A stretch of DNA of 64,000 nucleotides from Galbibacter sp038433465 (GCF_038433465.1 NZ_JAESVF010000002.1:186001-250000); one strand, 5' to 3'; counted from the stretch's first letter, positions 1-9,787 are shown. The notes: generated from the letters alone by a model not told the origin. A program made the numbers and translations.

Positions 1-138
1 TCTATCGGGGTGCCTGTACAAAAAACTGGTTATTGGGAAGGTGAAACAGTGCAGAACAGTATAATATATGCAAATGCAATTGCTTGGGCAATTAAATATG
101 CGCAAGCAAATACAGATGTCGATTATGTATTACCATAG
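1..138 (+). CDS. C-terminal end of an unidentified protein (partial)
   Basis: An open frame enters from the left edge and stops at a TAG ending at 138, leaving 45 residues that finish with DVDYVLP. The fragment is neutral to acidic, mixes Tyr, Trp and Ala, and has no recognisable motif, sorting domain or membrane segment. It lies 24 bp upstream of the next gene on the same strand, so it may be in the same transcript as the type IX secretion genes. I do not recognise the family and the start lies outside the window. Confidence 0.6.
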   Translation, partial: SIGVPVQKTGYWEGETVQNSIIYANAIAWAIKYAQANTDVDYVLP

Positions 139-162
139 CATAGACATAAAATTTAAAGAAAT

Positions 163-1446
163 ATGTCAAGAAAATATAAAATAACAATGTTGGTTATAGT
201 TGGTCAGCTGCTTTTATTAAATGTAAAAGCAGTTGCCCAAACCACCAATACAGGGCAATTTTATGTGTCGCCCAATACACAAGTTTCGGTGCTCGATAAC
301 TTTTCCAATCAAGATGCTGCCGAGTTGTACAACGATGGCGAAATACATTTTAATGCCGATTTTGCCAACAATGCAGTGTTCGATTTTTTAGAAGAAGGCG
401 GACTTACAGCTTTTACAGGGAGTCAAACACAGTTGCTTTCTGGTACTAGCGAAAGTTATTTTTACAACACCCTTTTTGATAATGCACTCACCAATGATGC
501 ATTTAGTTTAGAAGGACTGATAAACATAACCAATTTGGCAACTTTTTCATCTGGAATTGTAAATCAAGACGATTTTGGAGGGGCAATAACTTTTGAAGAA
601 AATGCAACTTCAGACGAAGCTTCTGACAATAGCTTTGTAGATGGATTTGTAAATAAAGTTGGGAGTGATTTTGTTGGGTTCGAAATGCCTATTGGAGATG
701 GGATTTATTATCGACATTTAGATTTGAGTTCATCTTTAACTACATCAACTGTGTATCGTTCTAAATATTATTTTGAAAACTCTAATGAGTTATATAGTCA
801 TAATAGTAAAGAGGAAACTATAGATTATATAGATACGCAAGAGTATTGGGAGGTACAAGGCGTTACCGATGCAACTTCTACTACGGCTACTTTATATAGA
901 GATGCAGCAACTACAGCAAGTTCTATTCTAAACGAGGCTTCAGAGTTTTTACACCTTGTGCGTTGGGATGAAGATACCAATATGTGGGTTGATGAGGGAG
1001 GTGTAATTTCATCCGATGGTAATGGAATATCAGCAACAATTCGTAAAGACGGTATTATAGCATTAGCTGTTGTAGCTACAGTCGATCCTAATCCAACTCC
1101 TGAATGCGGCGATATTGTTATTCACAATGCGATCACCGCCAATAACGATGGAAGCAATGATTTCTTCAAAATTGAACGTGAAAATGAAGGCGAATGTAAT
1201 TACACAGAACCAATTCATGTAAAAATATACAACCGTTGGGGAGTACTTGTATTCGAAAGCGATAATTACGGAACCGATGCTTCTGGAGATGTCTTTAGAG
1301 GATATTCTGAAGGAAGACTTACCATTAACAACAACCAATTATTACCTACAGGAACCTATTTCTACATTATGCAGTTTAACTATACGGGTAATGGAGAACA
1401 GAAAAATTATAATAAATCAGGGTATCTGTATTTAACATCAGATTAA
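163..1446 (+). CDS. Secreted protein with T9SS type B (gliding motility-associated) C-terminal sorting domain
   Basis: This 427-residue protein opens with a Sec signal peptide (hydrophobic stretch ending near VAQ, residue 26). The middle (about 30-300) is a Thr/Asn/Asp-rich, beta-looking surface region with no enzyme motif. The last ~90 residues form the CHU_C type B sorting domain: they start at a CGD, continue through NAITANNDGSNDFF and IYNRWGVLVFES, and end in the PTGTYFYI strand. Type B domains direct export by the type IX secretion system and usually need a partner PorP/SprF barrel, and such a barrel is encoded 21 bp downstream. This is probably a surface adhesin or structural protein; its exact role cannot be read. 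Confidence 0.85.
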   Translation: MSRKYKITMLVIVGQLLLLNVKAVAQTTNTGQFYVSPNTQVSVLDNFSNQDAAELYNDGEIHFNADFANNAVFDFLEEGGLTAFTGSQTQLLSGTSESYFYNTLFDNALTNDAFSLEGLINITNLATFSSGIVNQDDFGGAITFEENATSDEASDNSFVDGFVNKVGSDFVGFEMPIGDGIYYRHLDLSSSLTTSTVYRSKYYFENSNELYSHNSKEETIDYIDTQEYWEVQGVTDATSTTATLYRDAATTASSILNEASEFLHLVRWDEDTNMWVDEGGVISSDGNGISATIRKDGIIALAVVATVDPNPTPECGDIVIHNAITANNDGSNDFFKIERENEGECNYTEPIHVKIYNRWGVLVFESDNYGTDASGDVFRGYSEGRLTINNNQLLPTGTYFYIMQFNYTGNGEQKNYNKSGYLYLTSD

Positions 1447-1467
1447 CCGATTTTTAAAAAATAAAGC

Positions 1468-2397
1468 ATGAATAAGAAATTACATTTTTATGCACTTGTA
1501 TTGCTAGTTGTTGTGATGTTTTGGGGGAGCAACAGCGCTTATGCACAGCAAGAGTCGCAATACACTCAATATATGTACAATACCGTAACCATAAATCCGG
1601 CATATGCAGGGAGTAGAGGGGTGTTGAGTTTTAATGGGTTGTATCGTTCGCAATGGGTTGGATTGGATGGAGCGCCAGAAACCATGGCATTTTCTGCCAA
1701 TACGCCAATCGGTTTAGGAAAAGTAGGTTTAGGACTTTCCTTCGGAAATGATAAAATCGGTCCATCTACCGAAACTACGGTGGCAGCCGACTTTTCATAC
1801 ACCATTAAAACCAATAACGATTTGAAAATTTCTTTTGGTTTAAAAGGAGGTTTTAATTCTTTAAATGTTGATGTGAATAAACTAAATCCAGATCAACCGC
1901 TAGATCCGAGTTTGTATAATATCGATAAAGTTTCGGCAGTTGTTGGAGTTGGATTTTACATCCACAATGAAAAATGGTATGTAGGATTGTCGTCACCAAA
2001 CGTTTTAGAGACAAAATATTACGACGATGTAGCGGTTTCTACCGCTTCAGAAAAAGCACATATTTATTTAATTGGAGGGTATGTTTTCGATTTAAGTCGC
2101 TCGGTTAAATTTAAACCAGCAGTTTTAACAAAAGCAGTTGTTGGAGCACCTTTGGCAATCGATCTTTCAGCAAACTTTTTAATAAACGAAAAGTTTACTT
2201 TAGGGGCTGCATATAGGTTTGACGCCGCTGTGAGTGCTTTGGCAGGCTTCCAAGTTTCTGATAATTTAATGATAGGTTACGCCTATGATTATGATACAAC
2301 AGACTTAGGGAATTATAACGCAGGATCGCATGAAATTATCTTGCGATTCGAGTTAGGAACTATAGTTCGTAGAGTAGTGAGTCCAAGATTTTTCTAA
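1468..2397 (+). CDS. PorP/SprF family type IX secretion outer-membrane protein
   Basis: The 309-residue protein has a signal peptide (cleavage near AYAQ, residue 27). It then shows the family opening QYTQYMYNTVTINPAYAGSR and repeated amphipathic beta strands ending in an aromatic residue (SPRFF), as in outer-membrane barrels. PorP/SprF proteins hold type B T9SS cargo at the cell surface. Genes on both sides fit this: a type B cargo gene just upstream and an OmpA-family gene 17 bp downstream, which is the usual three-gene set. The three genes are tightly spaced and probably cotranscribed. Length is normal for the family. Confidence 0.93.
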   Translation: MNKKLHFYALVLLVVVMFWGSNSAYAQQESQYTQYMYNTVTINPAYAGSRGVLSFNGLYRSQWVGLDGAPETMAFSANTPIGLGKVGLGLSFGNDKIGPSTETTVAADFSYTIKTNNDLKISFGLKGGFNSLNVDVNKLNPDQPLDPSLYNIDKVSAVVGVGFYIHNEKWYVGLSSPNVLETKYYDDVAVSTASEKAHIYLIGGYVFDLSRSVKFKPAVLTKAVVGAPLAIDLSANFLINEKFTLGAAYRFDAAVSALAGFQVSDNLMIGYAYDYDTTDLGNYNAGSHEIILRFELGTIVRRVVSPRFF

Positions 2398-2414
2398 TGT
2401 AAAACCAGAAATAA

Positions 2415-4334
2415 ATGAATTCCAAATATAAAATAAACCTCCTCATAGCATGCCTCTGTGTTTTTATGGGCTTTTCTCAAAAGCAAAAAATAAAAAACGC
2501 AAATAAAGATTACGAGAAATTAGCATTTATCGATGCTAATGATATTTATTTGGATGTTGCTGAAAAAGGATACCGTTCGCCGGAATTGCTTAAAAGATTA
2601 GGAAACACCTTTTATTTTAATGCCAAATACAAAGAGGCAAATCAATGGTACAAAGAATTGGTTGAAGGTGAAAATATGACCTTTGAAGACGTTTACCTTT
2701 TGCGATATGCACAAACTTTAAGAGCAGTTGGAGAAAACGACAAAGCAAAAGTATTTTATGATAAATACTTAGAGAAGTCTGGAACAAAATCGGGAGATTT
2801 TAATTCTACCGAAGATTACCTAAATATTATCGATGAAAACTCTGGAAGATACCAAGTAGAACCTTTTGCTGAAAATACAAGCGGAATAGATTTTGGAGGT
2901 GGATTTTACAACGACAAACTTTACTTTGCTTCTACAAGAGATACGGGTTCGATAACCAAAAGAACAAGCGCTTGGGACGGACTTCCGTTTTTAGATTTAT
3001 ACGAGTATTCTGCTTCCGAAGGAAGTGTGAAAAAAGTTCCAGGGTCGATTAATACTCGATTTCATGAAAATTCGGCATGTATTACTCGCGATGGTTTAAC
3101 CATGTATTTTACACGCACAAATACAACACCTCGATTTAAAGAAGATAAAGATGCGTTAAAAGAATTGAAAATTTACAGAGCGCATTTAGTTGATGGTAAA
3201 TGGACAAATGTTGAAGACTTGTCGATTAACGGTGATAATTATTCTACTGCACATCCCGCGTTGAGTCCAGATGAAAAAACGTTATATTTTGCTTCAAACA
3301 GACCTGAAGCCATTGGCGCAACCGACATTTTTAAAGCATCGCTGAGTCCAACTGGAGAGTTAGGCGTTGTTGAAAACCTTGGCGAAACTGTAAATACAAG
3401 AGGAAGAGAATCTTTTCCTTTTATTACTGATAGAAATGAGCTGTATTTTTCATCAGATGGGCATTTTGGTTTAGGTGGTTACGATGTGTTTTACACGCAT
3501 ATTACAACCAACGGATTTACACCGCTTATCAATGTTGGAAAACCTGTAAATTCTGATGCTGATGATTTTGCTTTTACCATCAACACAATTTCTAAAAAAG
3601 GTTTTTTCAGCTCAAATAGAGAAGGCGGAAAGGGTTATGATGATATTTATACGTTTGTAGAAACCAAAGACATTCAAGAATTATTTTTGATAACAGCACA
3701 AGGCCATGTGTATGATAAAGAAACAAATGCGTTAATACCAAATGCAACTGTTGCGTTGTTGGATGCTGAATTAAATGTAGTACAGCAAGTAAATACAGAT
3801 GCTTCAGGAGCCTATGAAATGCGAATGGATAAACGCCAAGCGAATGTTTTGAGAGCTTCAAAAACCAATTATGATGCCGAGGAAACTCTAGTAGATTCTT
3901 CCGTAGAAAACATAACCAACGATTTTTATTTACAGAAAAGTGGTTTTGATGTGTTAGATGGAGACGATTTGGCAAAAATGTTGGGAATCAATAATATTTA
4001 TTTTGATTTTGACGATTCTAAAATTCGAAGTGATGCATCCGTAGAACTTGAGAAAATTGTAAGTGTTTTAAATAAATATCCGCAATTAAAAGTAGATGTA
4101 AGAGCACATACAGATAGTCGTGGAGACGATAATTACAACCTTTCACTTTCCGATAGAAGAGCCAAAGCAACGGTAAATTACATTTTGAGCAGAGGAATTT
4201 CTTCAAGTAGAATTACAGGAAGTGGCTACGGAGAATCGCAACCATTAAACAATTGTGGTAACGGTTCTAATTGTACCGAAGCGGAATATCAATTAAACAG
4301 ACGAAGCGAGTTTATCGTAAGCAAAGCAGAATAG
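2415..4334 (+). CDS. OmpA-family protein with PD40 propeller, carboxypeptidase-like and OmpA domains
   Basis: This 639-residue protein has a signal peptide ending near GFSQ. A TPR-like helical region follows (about 25-120), then WD40-like PD40 repeats (about 165-420) with motifs such as LSPDEKTLYFAS and ISKKGFFSS. A carboxypeptidase regulatory-like fold comes next (about 430-510), then a C-terminal OmpA peptidoglycan-binding domain (about 525-635) with IYFDFDDSKI, HTDSRGDD and the NRRSEF end. Such proteins (SprE/PorE-like architecture) anchor type IX machinery or its PorP-type partner to peptidoglycan. It is the third gene of the secretion group and ends just before a strong terminator. Confidence 0.9.
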   Translation: MNSKYKINLLIACLCVFMGFSQKQKIKNANKDYEKLAFIDANDIYLDVAEKGYRSPELLKRLGNTFYFNAKYKEANQWYKELVEGENMTFEDVYLLRYAQTLRAVGENDKAKVFYDKYLEKSGTKSGDFNSTEDYLNIIDENSGRYQVEPFAENTSGIDFGGGFYNDKLYFASTRDTGSITKRTSAWDGLPFLDLYEYSASEGSVKKVPGSINTRFHENSACITRDGLTMYFTRTNTTPRFKEDKDALKELKIYRAHLVDGKWTNVEDLSINGDNYSTAHPALSPDEKTLYFASNRPEAIGATDIFKASLSPTGELGVVENLGETVNTRGRESFPFITDRNELYFSSDGHFGLGGYDVFYTHITTNGFTPLINVGKPVNSDADDFAFTINTISKKGFFSSNREGGKGYDDIYTFVETKDIQELFLITAQGHVYDKETNALIPNATVALLDAELNVVQQVNTDASGAYEMRMDKRQANVLRASKTNYDAEETLVDSSVENITNDFYLQKSGFDVLDGDDLAKMLGINNIYFDFDDSKIRSDASVELEKIVSVLNKYPQLKVDVRAHTDSRGDDNYNLSLSDRRAKATVNYILSRGISSSRITGSGYGESQPLNNCGNGSNCTEAEYQLNRRSEFIVSKAE

Positions 4335-4356
4335 TTTGTCTGTGTATAATATAACA

Positions 4357-4387
4357 AAAGCCATTGCGGTAACGCAATGGCTTTTTT
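4357..4387. terminator. Bidirectional Rho-independent terminator
   Basis: A perfect stem (AAAGCCATTGCG / CGCAATGGCTTT, loop GTAA) is followed by a T run on the plus strand and preceded by an A run that serves as a T run on the minus strand. It sits between the convergent OmpA-family and sulfatase genes and can end both. Confidence 0.92.
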
Positions 4388-4407
4388 GTATTTGTACTTT
4401 TTTATAA

Positions 4408-6849
4408 TTACTGAACCATCATAGCTCTTTTGGCTTCAGCTTCAAGATTTAGGTAAGGCTCTCCTTCAACAGTAACTCCTACCGCCTGAATCGTTCCGCC
4501 CTCAAATTCACCTGGAGATTTGTACAGATTACTTACATTGTCTCCGCTGTCGTAACCAACACATAAACCATCACCCGAAAGTGTGAATTTAGCAGGTTGC
4601 GTTCGCATAGGTCCTTCAGCAACAATATCTTCATTGATATATAGTTTTGTTTGCCCGATAGACTCTCCATACTCACCAGCTTTTTCTCTGGTAAATTCCA
4701 TACCGAGTGTATATTTCCCTGGTTTTAAAGTAGTGTTAGACGTAAAAACTTGTTCTGGTTTAATCCCCAAGAAATTATACACATAGTAAAGCTTCTTGTC
4801 TTTAATAAAGAGCGCATGCCCTCCAAATCGTGAACCGTGGGCAAATAAAACTCCGTTGGCGTTAGGATCTGTAATTTCAACATTCGCCAAGATTTTATAA
4901 TCACGTCCCCTCACATTTACTGCTACACCTTCTGGTACAGGAGCTGTATTAGGATAGTACACATAGCGGTCTTTAGATTTTTCCTGTGTTGGTCTTTCTA
5001 TGGTTAAAATTTCGGCTGCACTTCTGTCGTCTAAAGGTAATACTTTGTTGATTTCTGCTTGTTTAAACCATTCGTCAATAAGCTCTTGAAGTTTTTCTGG
5101 ATTTTCTTCAGCTAAATTATTAGATTCAGAACGGTCTTCTGCAACATGGTATAATTCCCATTCATCTTTATCGAAATTACCTTTACCACTAATTGGAGCA
5201 TGCACAGCTGCTGCTTTCCATCCGTCTTTCCAAATACCTCTTGTACCCAACATGGCATAATATTGTACATGTTTTTGGGTTGGAGCATCGGGTTCGGCAT
5301 CAAAAGTATATGCCATAGATACACCCGACAATGGAGTTTGCTTAACACCGTTGTAAACTTCAGGCATTTCGATACCACAAGCTTCCAATAAGGTAGGAAC
5401 GATATCTACTGAATGATGATATTGATGTCTAATTTCTCCTTTAGCTTTAATTCCTTTTGGCCAAGAAATTACAAGCGGATCATTAGTTCCACCTGCATAT
5501 TGCGAATAACGCTTAAACATTTTAAAAGGTGCTGAGAATCCTGCTGCCCAACCAGTAGGGAAGTGGTTGTAAGTATCTGGTCCTCCTAGAACATCTAAAT
5601 ATTTCATGTTTTCTTCCATACTATCTGGATACCCGTTAAAAAATTTATTTTCGTTTACAGAACCGTTCGGACTTCCTTCTCCAGAAGCACCGTTATCTGC
5701 AGCGTAAAGAACGATGGTGTTTTCTAACTGTCCAGTTTCTTCTAAATAATCTATTATACGACCAACTTGAGCATCAGTATATTCAGAAAAACCAGCATAT
5801 ACTTCTGCCATTCGTGCGAATAATTTCTTTTCATTATCATTTAATTCGTCCCATGGGCGAACATAATCTGCAGGATTAGCCATATTTTCTGGCATTGGGT
5901 TAAAATCTGCCATTCTTGTATCTTCAGGAATTATTCCTTTTTCCTTCATTCGTTTTACAACCCAATCGCGATAAGCATCATAACCATCGTCAAACTTACC
6001 TTTATATTTGGCAGTGTATTCAGCAGGTGAGTGGTGCGGAGCGTGGTTGGCTCCTGGATTGAACCACATATAAAAAGGTTTTGATGGGTTGGTAGCATTT
6101 TTGTCTCTCAACATAGTGATTGCTTGATCGGCTAAATCTTTAGACAAATGATAACCCTCTTCTGGCGTTGCAGGTGCTTCAATGAAGTGATTGTCCATAA
6201 CTAAATCTGGATACCAGTTGTTGGTTTCACCTCCTAAGAATCCGTAAAAGCGGTCAAAACCAATTTGAGTAGGCCATTCCGAGCGACTAGCTCCTGGAGC
6301 AATATCTTGTTCAGGAACGTTATGGTTTTTACCAATCCAAAACGTACTGTAACCATTATCACGCATTATTTGAGCAAAAGGAGCACAATCATCTGGTACA
6401 CGACCGTTGGAGCCAGGAAAACCATCTGCAGTTTCGGTAATAGATGCCATTCCGTTTAAATGATGATTTCTTCCGGTGAGAATTGTAGATCGCGTTGGCG
6501 AACATAGTGCAGTGGTATGCCACTGTGTATAGGTAAGTCCGTTTGCTGCCAATTTATCCAATGTAGGCATATTGATACGTCCGCCATAGGGAGACCACGC
6601 TCCTAAGCCAGTATCATCATACAAAATAAATAAAATGTTTGGAGCTCCTTCTGGAGCCGATTTTGGTGTGTAAGCAGACCAATCTGATTTTGAATCTCGA
6701 ATGTCTAAAGCGATGGTTCCTTTAAAATCACTCTCTTTGTCCGCTTCTGTTGCTGTAGTTGATTTATTAGACTGATTACACGAGAATAGTGTTGCAAGTC
6801 CGATAACCAATGCAGATAGTTGAGAACTATACTTGGTTTTCTTCTTCAT
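4408..6849 (-). CDS. Lipoprotein arylsulfatase (type I, formylglycine-dependent)
   Basis: The 813-residue protein starts with a lipoprotein signal (lipobox cysteine about residue 24). The sulfatase fold begins with the metal-binding DDTG near residues 78-81. The activation motif CSPTR lies at 116-120, followed by STILTGR; Cys116 is the residue converted to formylglycine. GRNHH and a later AADNGASGEGSP segment are further sulfatase signatures. The C-terminal ~200 residues look like a beta-sandwich. It is expected to hydrolyse sulfate esters, perhaps on algal polysaccharides, at the cell envelope. No sulfatase-maturing radical SAM enzyme or carbohydrate gene lies beside it, so the substrate is open. 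Transcription is convergent with the secretion genes. Confidence 0.92.
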   Translation of the reverse strand: MKKKTKYSSQLSALVIGLATLFSCNQSNKSTTATEADKESDFKGTIALDIRDSKSDWSAYTPKSAPEGAPNILFILYDDTGLGAWSPYGGRINMPTLDKLAANGLTYTQWHTTALCSPTRSTILTGRNHHLNGMASITETADGFPGSNGRVPDDCAPFAQIMRDNGYSTFWIGKNHNVPEQDIAPGASRSEWPTQIGFDRFYGFLGGETNNWYPDLVMDNHFIEAPATPEEGYHLSKDLADQAITMLRDKNATNPSKPFYMWFNPGANHAPHHSPAEYTAKYKGKFDDGYDAYRDWVVKRMKEKGIIPEDTRMADFNPMPENMANPADYVRPWDELNDNEKKLFARMAEVYAGFSEYTDAQVGRIIDYLEETGQLENTIVLYAADNGASGEGSPNGSVNENKFFNGYPDSMEENMKYLDVLGGPDTYNHFPTGWAAGFSAPFKMFKRYSQYAGGTNDPLVISWPKGIKAKGEIRHQYHHSVDIVPTLLEACGIEMPEVYNGVKQTPLSGVSMAYTFDAEPDAPTQKHVQYYAMLGTRGIWKDGWKAAAVHAPISGKGNFDKDEWELYHVAEDRSESNNLAEENPEKLQELIDEWFKQAEINKVLPLDDRSAAEILTIERPTQEKSKDRYVYYPNTAPVPEGVAVNVRGRDYKILANVEITDPNANGVLFAHGSRFGGHALFIKDKKLYYVYNFLGIKPEQVFTSNTTLKPGKYTLGMEFTREKAGEYGESIGQTKLYINEDIVAEGPMRTQPAKFTLSGDGLCVGYDSGDNVSNLYKSPGEFEGGTIQAVGVTVEGEPYLNLEAEAKRAMMVQ

Positions 6850-7014
6850 AATTACTAGGTTTTTTGTTGATTTATATGAAAGAATTTACGTTAAATTTAA
6901 GTATTAATTTTCATTAAATTCTATTTTTATTTAGAAATCGAAGATGTTTATTTTTCTGAAAATCAATTTGTTGTTTTTATTCTGAAAAGATAAAGGAGGA
7001 AAATAGTAGAAATA

Positions 7015-7047
7015 AAAAAAGGTTATCAAAACTGATAACCTTTTTTG
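7015..7047 (-). terminator. Terminator of tRNA-Pro
   Basis: GGTTATCA and TGATAACC form an 8-bp perfect stem around AAAC, with A and T runs on the two sides. On the minus strand it lies directly after the 3' end of the tRNA and has a good T run there. It could also work for plus-strand transcripts. Confidence 0.85.
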
Positions 7048-7122
7048 TCGGGGTGGCAGGATTCGAACCTGCGACCTCCGCGTCCCAAACGCGGCGCGAT
7101 AACCGGGCTACGCTACACCCCG
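7048..7122 (-). tRNA. tRNA-Pro (anticodon TGG)
   Basis: On the minus strand the acceptor stem CGGGGTG pairs with CACCCCG and the discriminator base is A. The D arm contains AGCCCGGTT. The anticodon stem CCGCG/CGCGG encloses the loop TTTGGGA, so the anticodon is TGG (proline). The T arm is GCAGG TTCGAAT CCTGC. CCA is not encoded. All four stems close without mismatches that matter. Confidence 0.97.
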
Positions 7123-7184
7123 AAAACTTTGTGAGTAAAGCCCTGCTTTAATTTACAAATAAAATCTGTTGCTTAAAGCGGGCA

Positions 7185-7217
7185 CAAAATTACAATTAAT
7201 TTTTAGTTTAAAACAAA
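7185..7217 (-). promoter_or_regulatory. Candidate promoter for tRNA-Pro
   Basis: On the minus strand TTTG (7214-7217) and TAATTTTG (7185-7192) are 21 bp apart. This fits the Bacteroidota -33 TTTG / -7 TAnnTTTG pattern. The predicted start leaves a leader of roughly 55 nt before the tRNA. Confidence 0.6.
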
Positions 7218-7280
7218 TAAAAAGCTGTTTTTTTATGCTTTTTTAAAACTAGACAGTTTTGTACGTTGGAAAACAGAAGG

Positions 7281-7309
7281 TTGAGTGTTTATTTTTTTGA
7301 TTATATTTC
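7281..7309 (+). promoter_or_regulatory. Candidate promoter for the sugar dehydrogenase gene
   Basis: TTG (7281-7283) is followed after 18 bp by TATATTTC (7302-7309), one base off the TAnnTTTG consensus. The start codon at 7325 would leave a very short leader. Confidence 0.4.
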
Positions 7310-7324
7310 AAGAAAATAAAACAG

Positions 7325-8434
7325 ATGAAAACTAAATATTACCTACTTATTTTGATTGTCTTCCAGTTTGCTTGTGCTCAAGAGGATAAATCGATTACTA
7401 CACCTAGTGAAATAAATTATAAAATTGAAACAGTTGTAGAAGGCATTAACAATCCGTGGGGAATGGTTTTTTTACCTGACGGAAGTTTGCTAATTACCGA
7501 AAAATCTGGAAAATTATATCAGTATAAAAATAATGAGAAAATAGAGATAGCCCATAATTTATCGGTTTACAATAGAGGGCAAGGAGGATTGTTAGATGTA
7601 CAGCTTCATCCTAATTATAGCGAAAATGGGTGGGTGTATTTGTCGTATGCATCAACCGAAGGAGATGAGGAAGGAGGGAATACTGCAATTGCAAGAGGGA
7701 AGCTTTCTGGAAACAAATTAACTTCAGTAGAAGTTCTTTATAAAGCCACTCCAAATACCACAAAAGGGCAACATTTTGGTTCTAGAATAGCTTTTGACGA
7801 TGAGGGGTATTTATATTTTTCAGCAGGAGAAAGAGGAGAGCGTGATGTAAATCCGCAGGATATTACCAAAGATGGCGGGAAAATTTATCGTTTACACGAT
7901 GATGGTCGTATTCCAACTGATAATCCATTTGTAAATATACCAAATGCAAAAAAAGCAATTTACAGTTACGGTCACCGCAACCCGCAAGGGATGTTAAAAC
8001 ATTATCAAACAGGAAAAATATGGGTGCATGAACACGGGCCACAAGGGGGTGATGAAATTAATGTGATTAAAAAAGGAGCAAATTTTGGGTGGCCAATAAT
8101 TACCTACGGAGAAAATTACAACGGAACAGCTATTACCGATATTACTAAAAAAGAGGGAATGGAACAGCCACTATACTATTGGGTGCCATCGATTGCGCCA
8201 AGTGGGATGACTTTTGTTACTTCGGATGTTTATCCAGATTGGAAAGGGAGTTTAATGGTGGGCTCTCTGAAATTTGGCTACTTAGAGCGTTTAGTTTTAA
8301 AAGATAATAAAGTTGTTAAGCGGGAAAAACTAGTTGAAGGCGAAGGGCGAATTCGTAATGTTATTCAAGGTCCAGATGGTTATTTGTATGTAGGTGTTGA
8401 AAGTAAAGGTGTTGTGAAAATTCTTCCAGAATAA
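7325..8434 (+). CDS. PQQ-dependent sugar dehydrogenase family lipoprotein (GSDH/YliI-like)
   Basis: The 369-residue protein has a lipobox cysteine at residue 17. It shows the soluble glucose/aldose dehydrogenase propeller pattern: NPWGMVFLPDGSLLITEKSG, GGLLDVQLHP, YGHRNPQG, and HEHGPQGGDEIN with the active-site-region histidine. Family members oxidise aldose sugars to lactones using pyrroloquinoline quinone. Many flavobacteria carrying such genes are not known to make PQQ, so cofactor supply is uncertain and no pqq gene is in the window. It appears monocistronic, and length is typical of the short YliI-like class. Confidence 0.88.
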   Translation: MKTKYYLLILIVFQFACAQEDKSITTPSEINYKIETVVEGINNPWGMVFLPDGSLLITEKSGKLYQYKNNEKIEIAHNLSVYNRGQGGLLDVQLHPNYSENGWVYLSYASTEGDEEGGNTAIARGKLSGNKLTSVEVLYKATPNTTKGQHFGSRIAFDDEGYLYFSAGERGERDVNPQDITKDGGKIYRLHDDGRIPTDNPFVNIPNAKKAIYSYGHRNPQGMLKHYQTGKIWVHEHGPQGGDEINVIKKGANFGWPIITYGENYNGTAITDITKKEGMEQPLYYWVPSIAPSGMTFVTSDVYPDWKGSLMVGSLKFGYLERLVLKDNKVVKREKLVEGEGRIRNVIQGPDGYLYVGVESKGVVKILPE

Positions 8435-8507
8435 GCATAAATTTTAAGTTCTTAAATTGTGTTTTGTATGCAATTTAATTACATATTCTTGATAATTCAG
8501 TATAGCA

Positions 8508-8534
8508 TTGTTTACTTTAAGAACAATACTTTTG
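8508..8534 (+). promoter_or_regulatory. Candidate promoter for the MFS transporter gene
   Basis: TACTTTTG (8527-8534) matches the TAnnTTTG -7 consensus exactly. A TTG at 8508-8510 lies 16 bp upstream, slightly short for the -33 spacing. Confidence 0.55.
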
Positions 8535-8562
8535 CATTAGAAAACTAGTTTTAAAACATTAA

Positions 8563-9756
8563 ATGGGCGCTATTACAAACAAAAAAGCATTATTAGCATT
8601 AGCAATTGGTGGTTTTGGTATCGGGATGACAGAGTTTGTTATCATGGGGATACTTCCAGATGTTGCATCGGCACTACAAATTTCAATTCCAAAGGCTGGA
8701 CATTTTATTTCTGCATACGCTTTGGGTGTTGTTGTAGGAGCTCCCTTGTTAACCAGTGTTGGAAACAAATGGGCACCGCACAAAATGTTATTGTATTTAA
8801 TGCTTTGGTTTACGGTTTTTAATACACTTTCTGCCTTTGCAAATAGTTATACTTTATTATTAATTTCTCGATTTTTATCTGGACTTCCACATGGAGCTTT
8901 CTTTGGAATAGGAGCTGTTGTTGCAGGAAAATTGGCTAAAGAAGGTAAGTCTGCAAAAGCAATTGCAACTATGTTTTCTGGTTTAACAATTGCCAATGTT
9001 ATTGGTGTGCCGTTGGGAACTTACGTAGGGCATCATTTTCATTGGAGTTTATCGTTTATGATTGTTGGGGTAATTGGTGTGTTAACGATGTTGAGCATTT
9101 ATTTTTGGATGCCCGAATTAACAACAGAACCAACTAAAGGCGTGAAAAGCGAATTTAAAATATTTAAAAAATTAGATTTCTTAGGACTTATTGTTTTAAC
9201 AATGGTTGGTACCGGTGGCTTTTTTGCTTGGTACAGTTATATTGCTCCGTTAATTACAGATGTTGCTGGTTTAAACGAAAACATAGTGAGCTACGCCATG
9301 GTTATTGCTGGGCTAGGAATGGTTGTTGGGAATTTTGTTGGCGCCAAGCTTGCTGAGGTATTTTCTCCACTTAAAGCTGTAATTATCAGTTTAGGAATTA
9401 TGGTCGCTGTTTTGGTAATAAATAGTTTTGTTGCGCAACATGGTTATGTTGTTTTGTTGATGACTTTTATTATCGGGATGATTGCTTTTACCGTTTCTAC
9501 ACCTATTCAAATGGCGGTGATAAATAGCGCTAAAGGTTCGGAAATGCTAGGTTCGTCTGCCAATCAAAGTGCTTTTAATATGGGAAATGCTTCTGGAGCT
9601 TATTTCGCGGGTTTACCAATTGCTTATGGTTTAGGGTACACTTCTGCGAGTATTGTAGGAGCTATCATGGCATTTAGCGGTGTTGTTTTGGCGGTTTCTA
9701 TTTTATATTTCAGAAAACAAAAGGCCGAAAAGAAAGCTGTTGCATATCAAAATTGA
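8563..9756 (+). CDS. MFS transporter, AraJ/sugar efflux-like (DHA1 type)
   Basis: The 397-residue integral membrane protein has twelve predicted hydrophobic segments split by a charged loop near residues 190-205. The N-terminal segment GMTEFVIMGILPDVA is the signature of the AraJ/YdhP branch of drug:H+ antiporters, and SRFLSGLPHGAFFG is the motif between helices 4 and 5. Family members export arabinose-like sugars, purines or drugs by proton antiport across the inner membrane; the substrate here is unknown. It precedes an ATPase gene by about 100 bp on the same strand. Confidence 0.9.
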   Translation: MGAITNKKALLALAIGGFGIGMTEFVIMGILPDVASALQISIPKAGHFISAYALGVVVGAPLLTSVGNKWAPHKMLLYLMLWFTVFNTLSAFANSYTLLLISRFLSGLPHGAFFGIGAVVAGKLAKEGKSAKAIATMFSGLTIANVIGVPLGTYVGHHFHWSLSFMIVGVIGVLTMLSIYFWMPELTTEPTKGVKSEFKIFKKLDFLGLIVLTMVGTGGFFAWYSYIAPLITDVAGLNENIVSYAMVIAGLGMVVGNFVGAKLAEVFSPLKAVIISLGIMVAVLVINSFVAQHGYVVLLMTFIIGMIAFTVSTPIQMAVINSAKGSEMLGSSANQSAFNMGNASGAYFAGLPIAYGLGYTSASIVGAIMAFSGVVLAVSILYFRKQKAEKKAVAYQN

Positions 9757-9787
9757 TTTTATTCTAATGGCTTATAGCGCATTTTGA

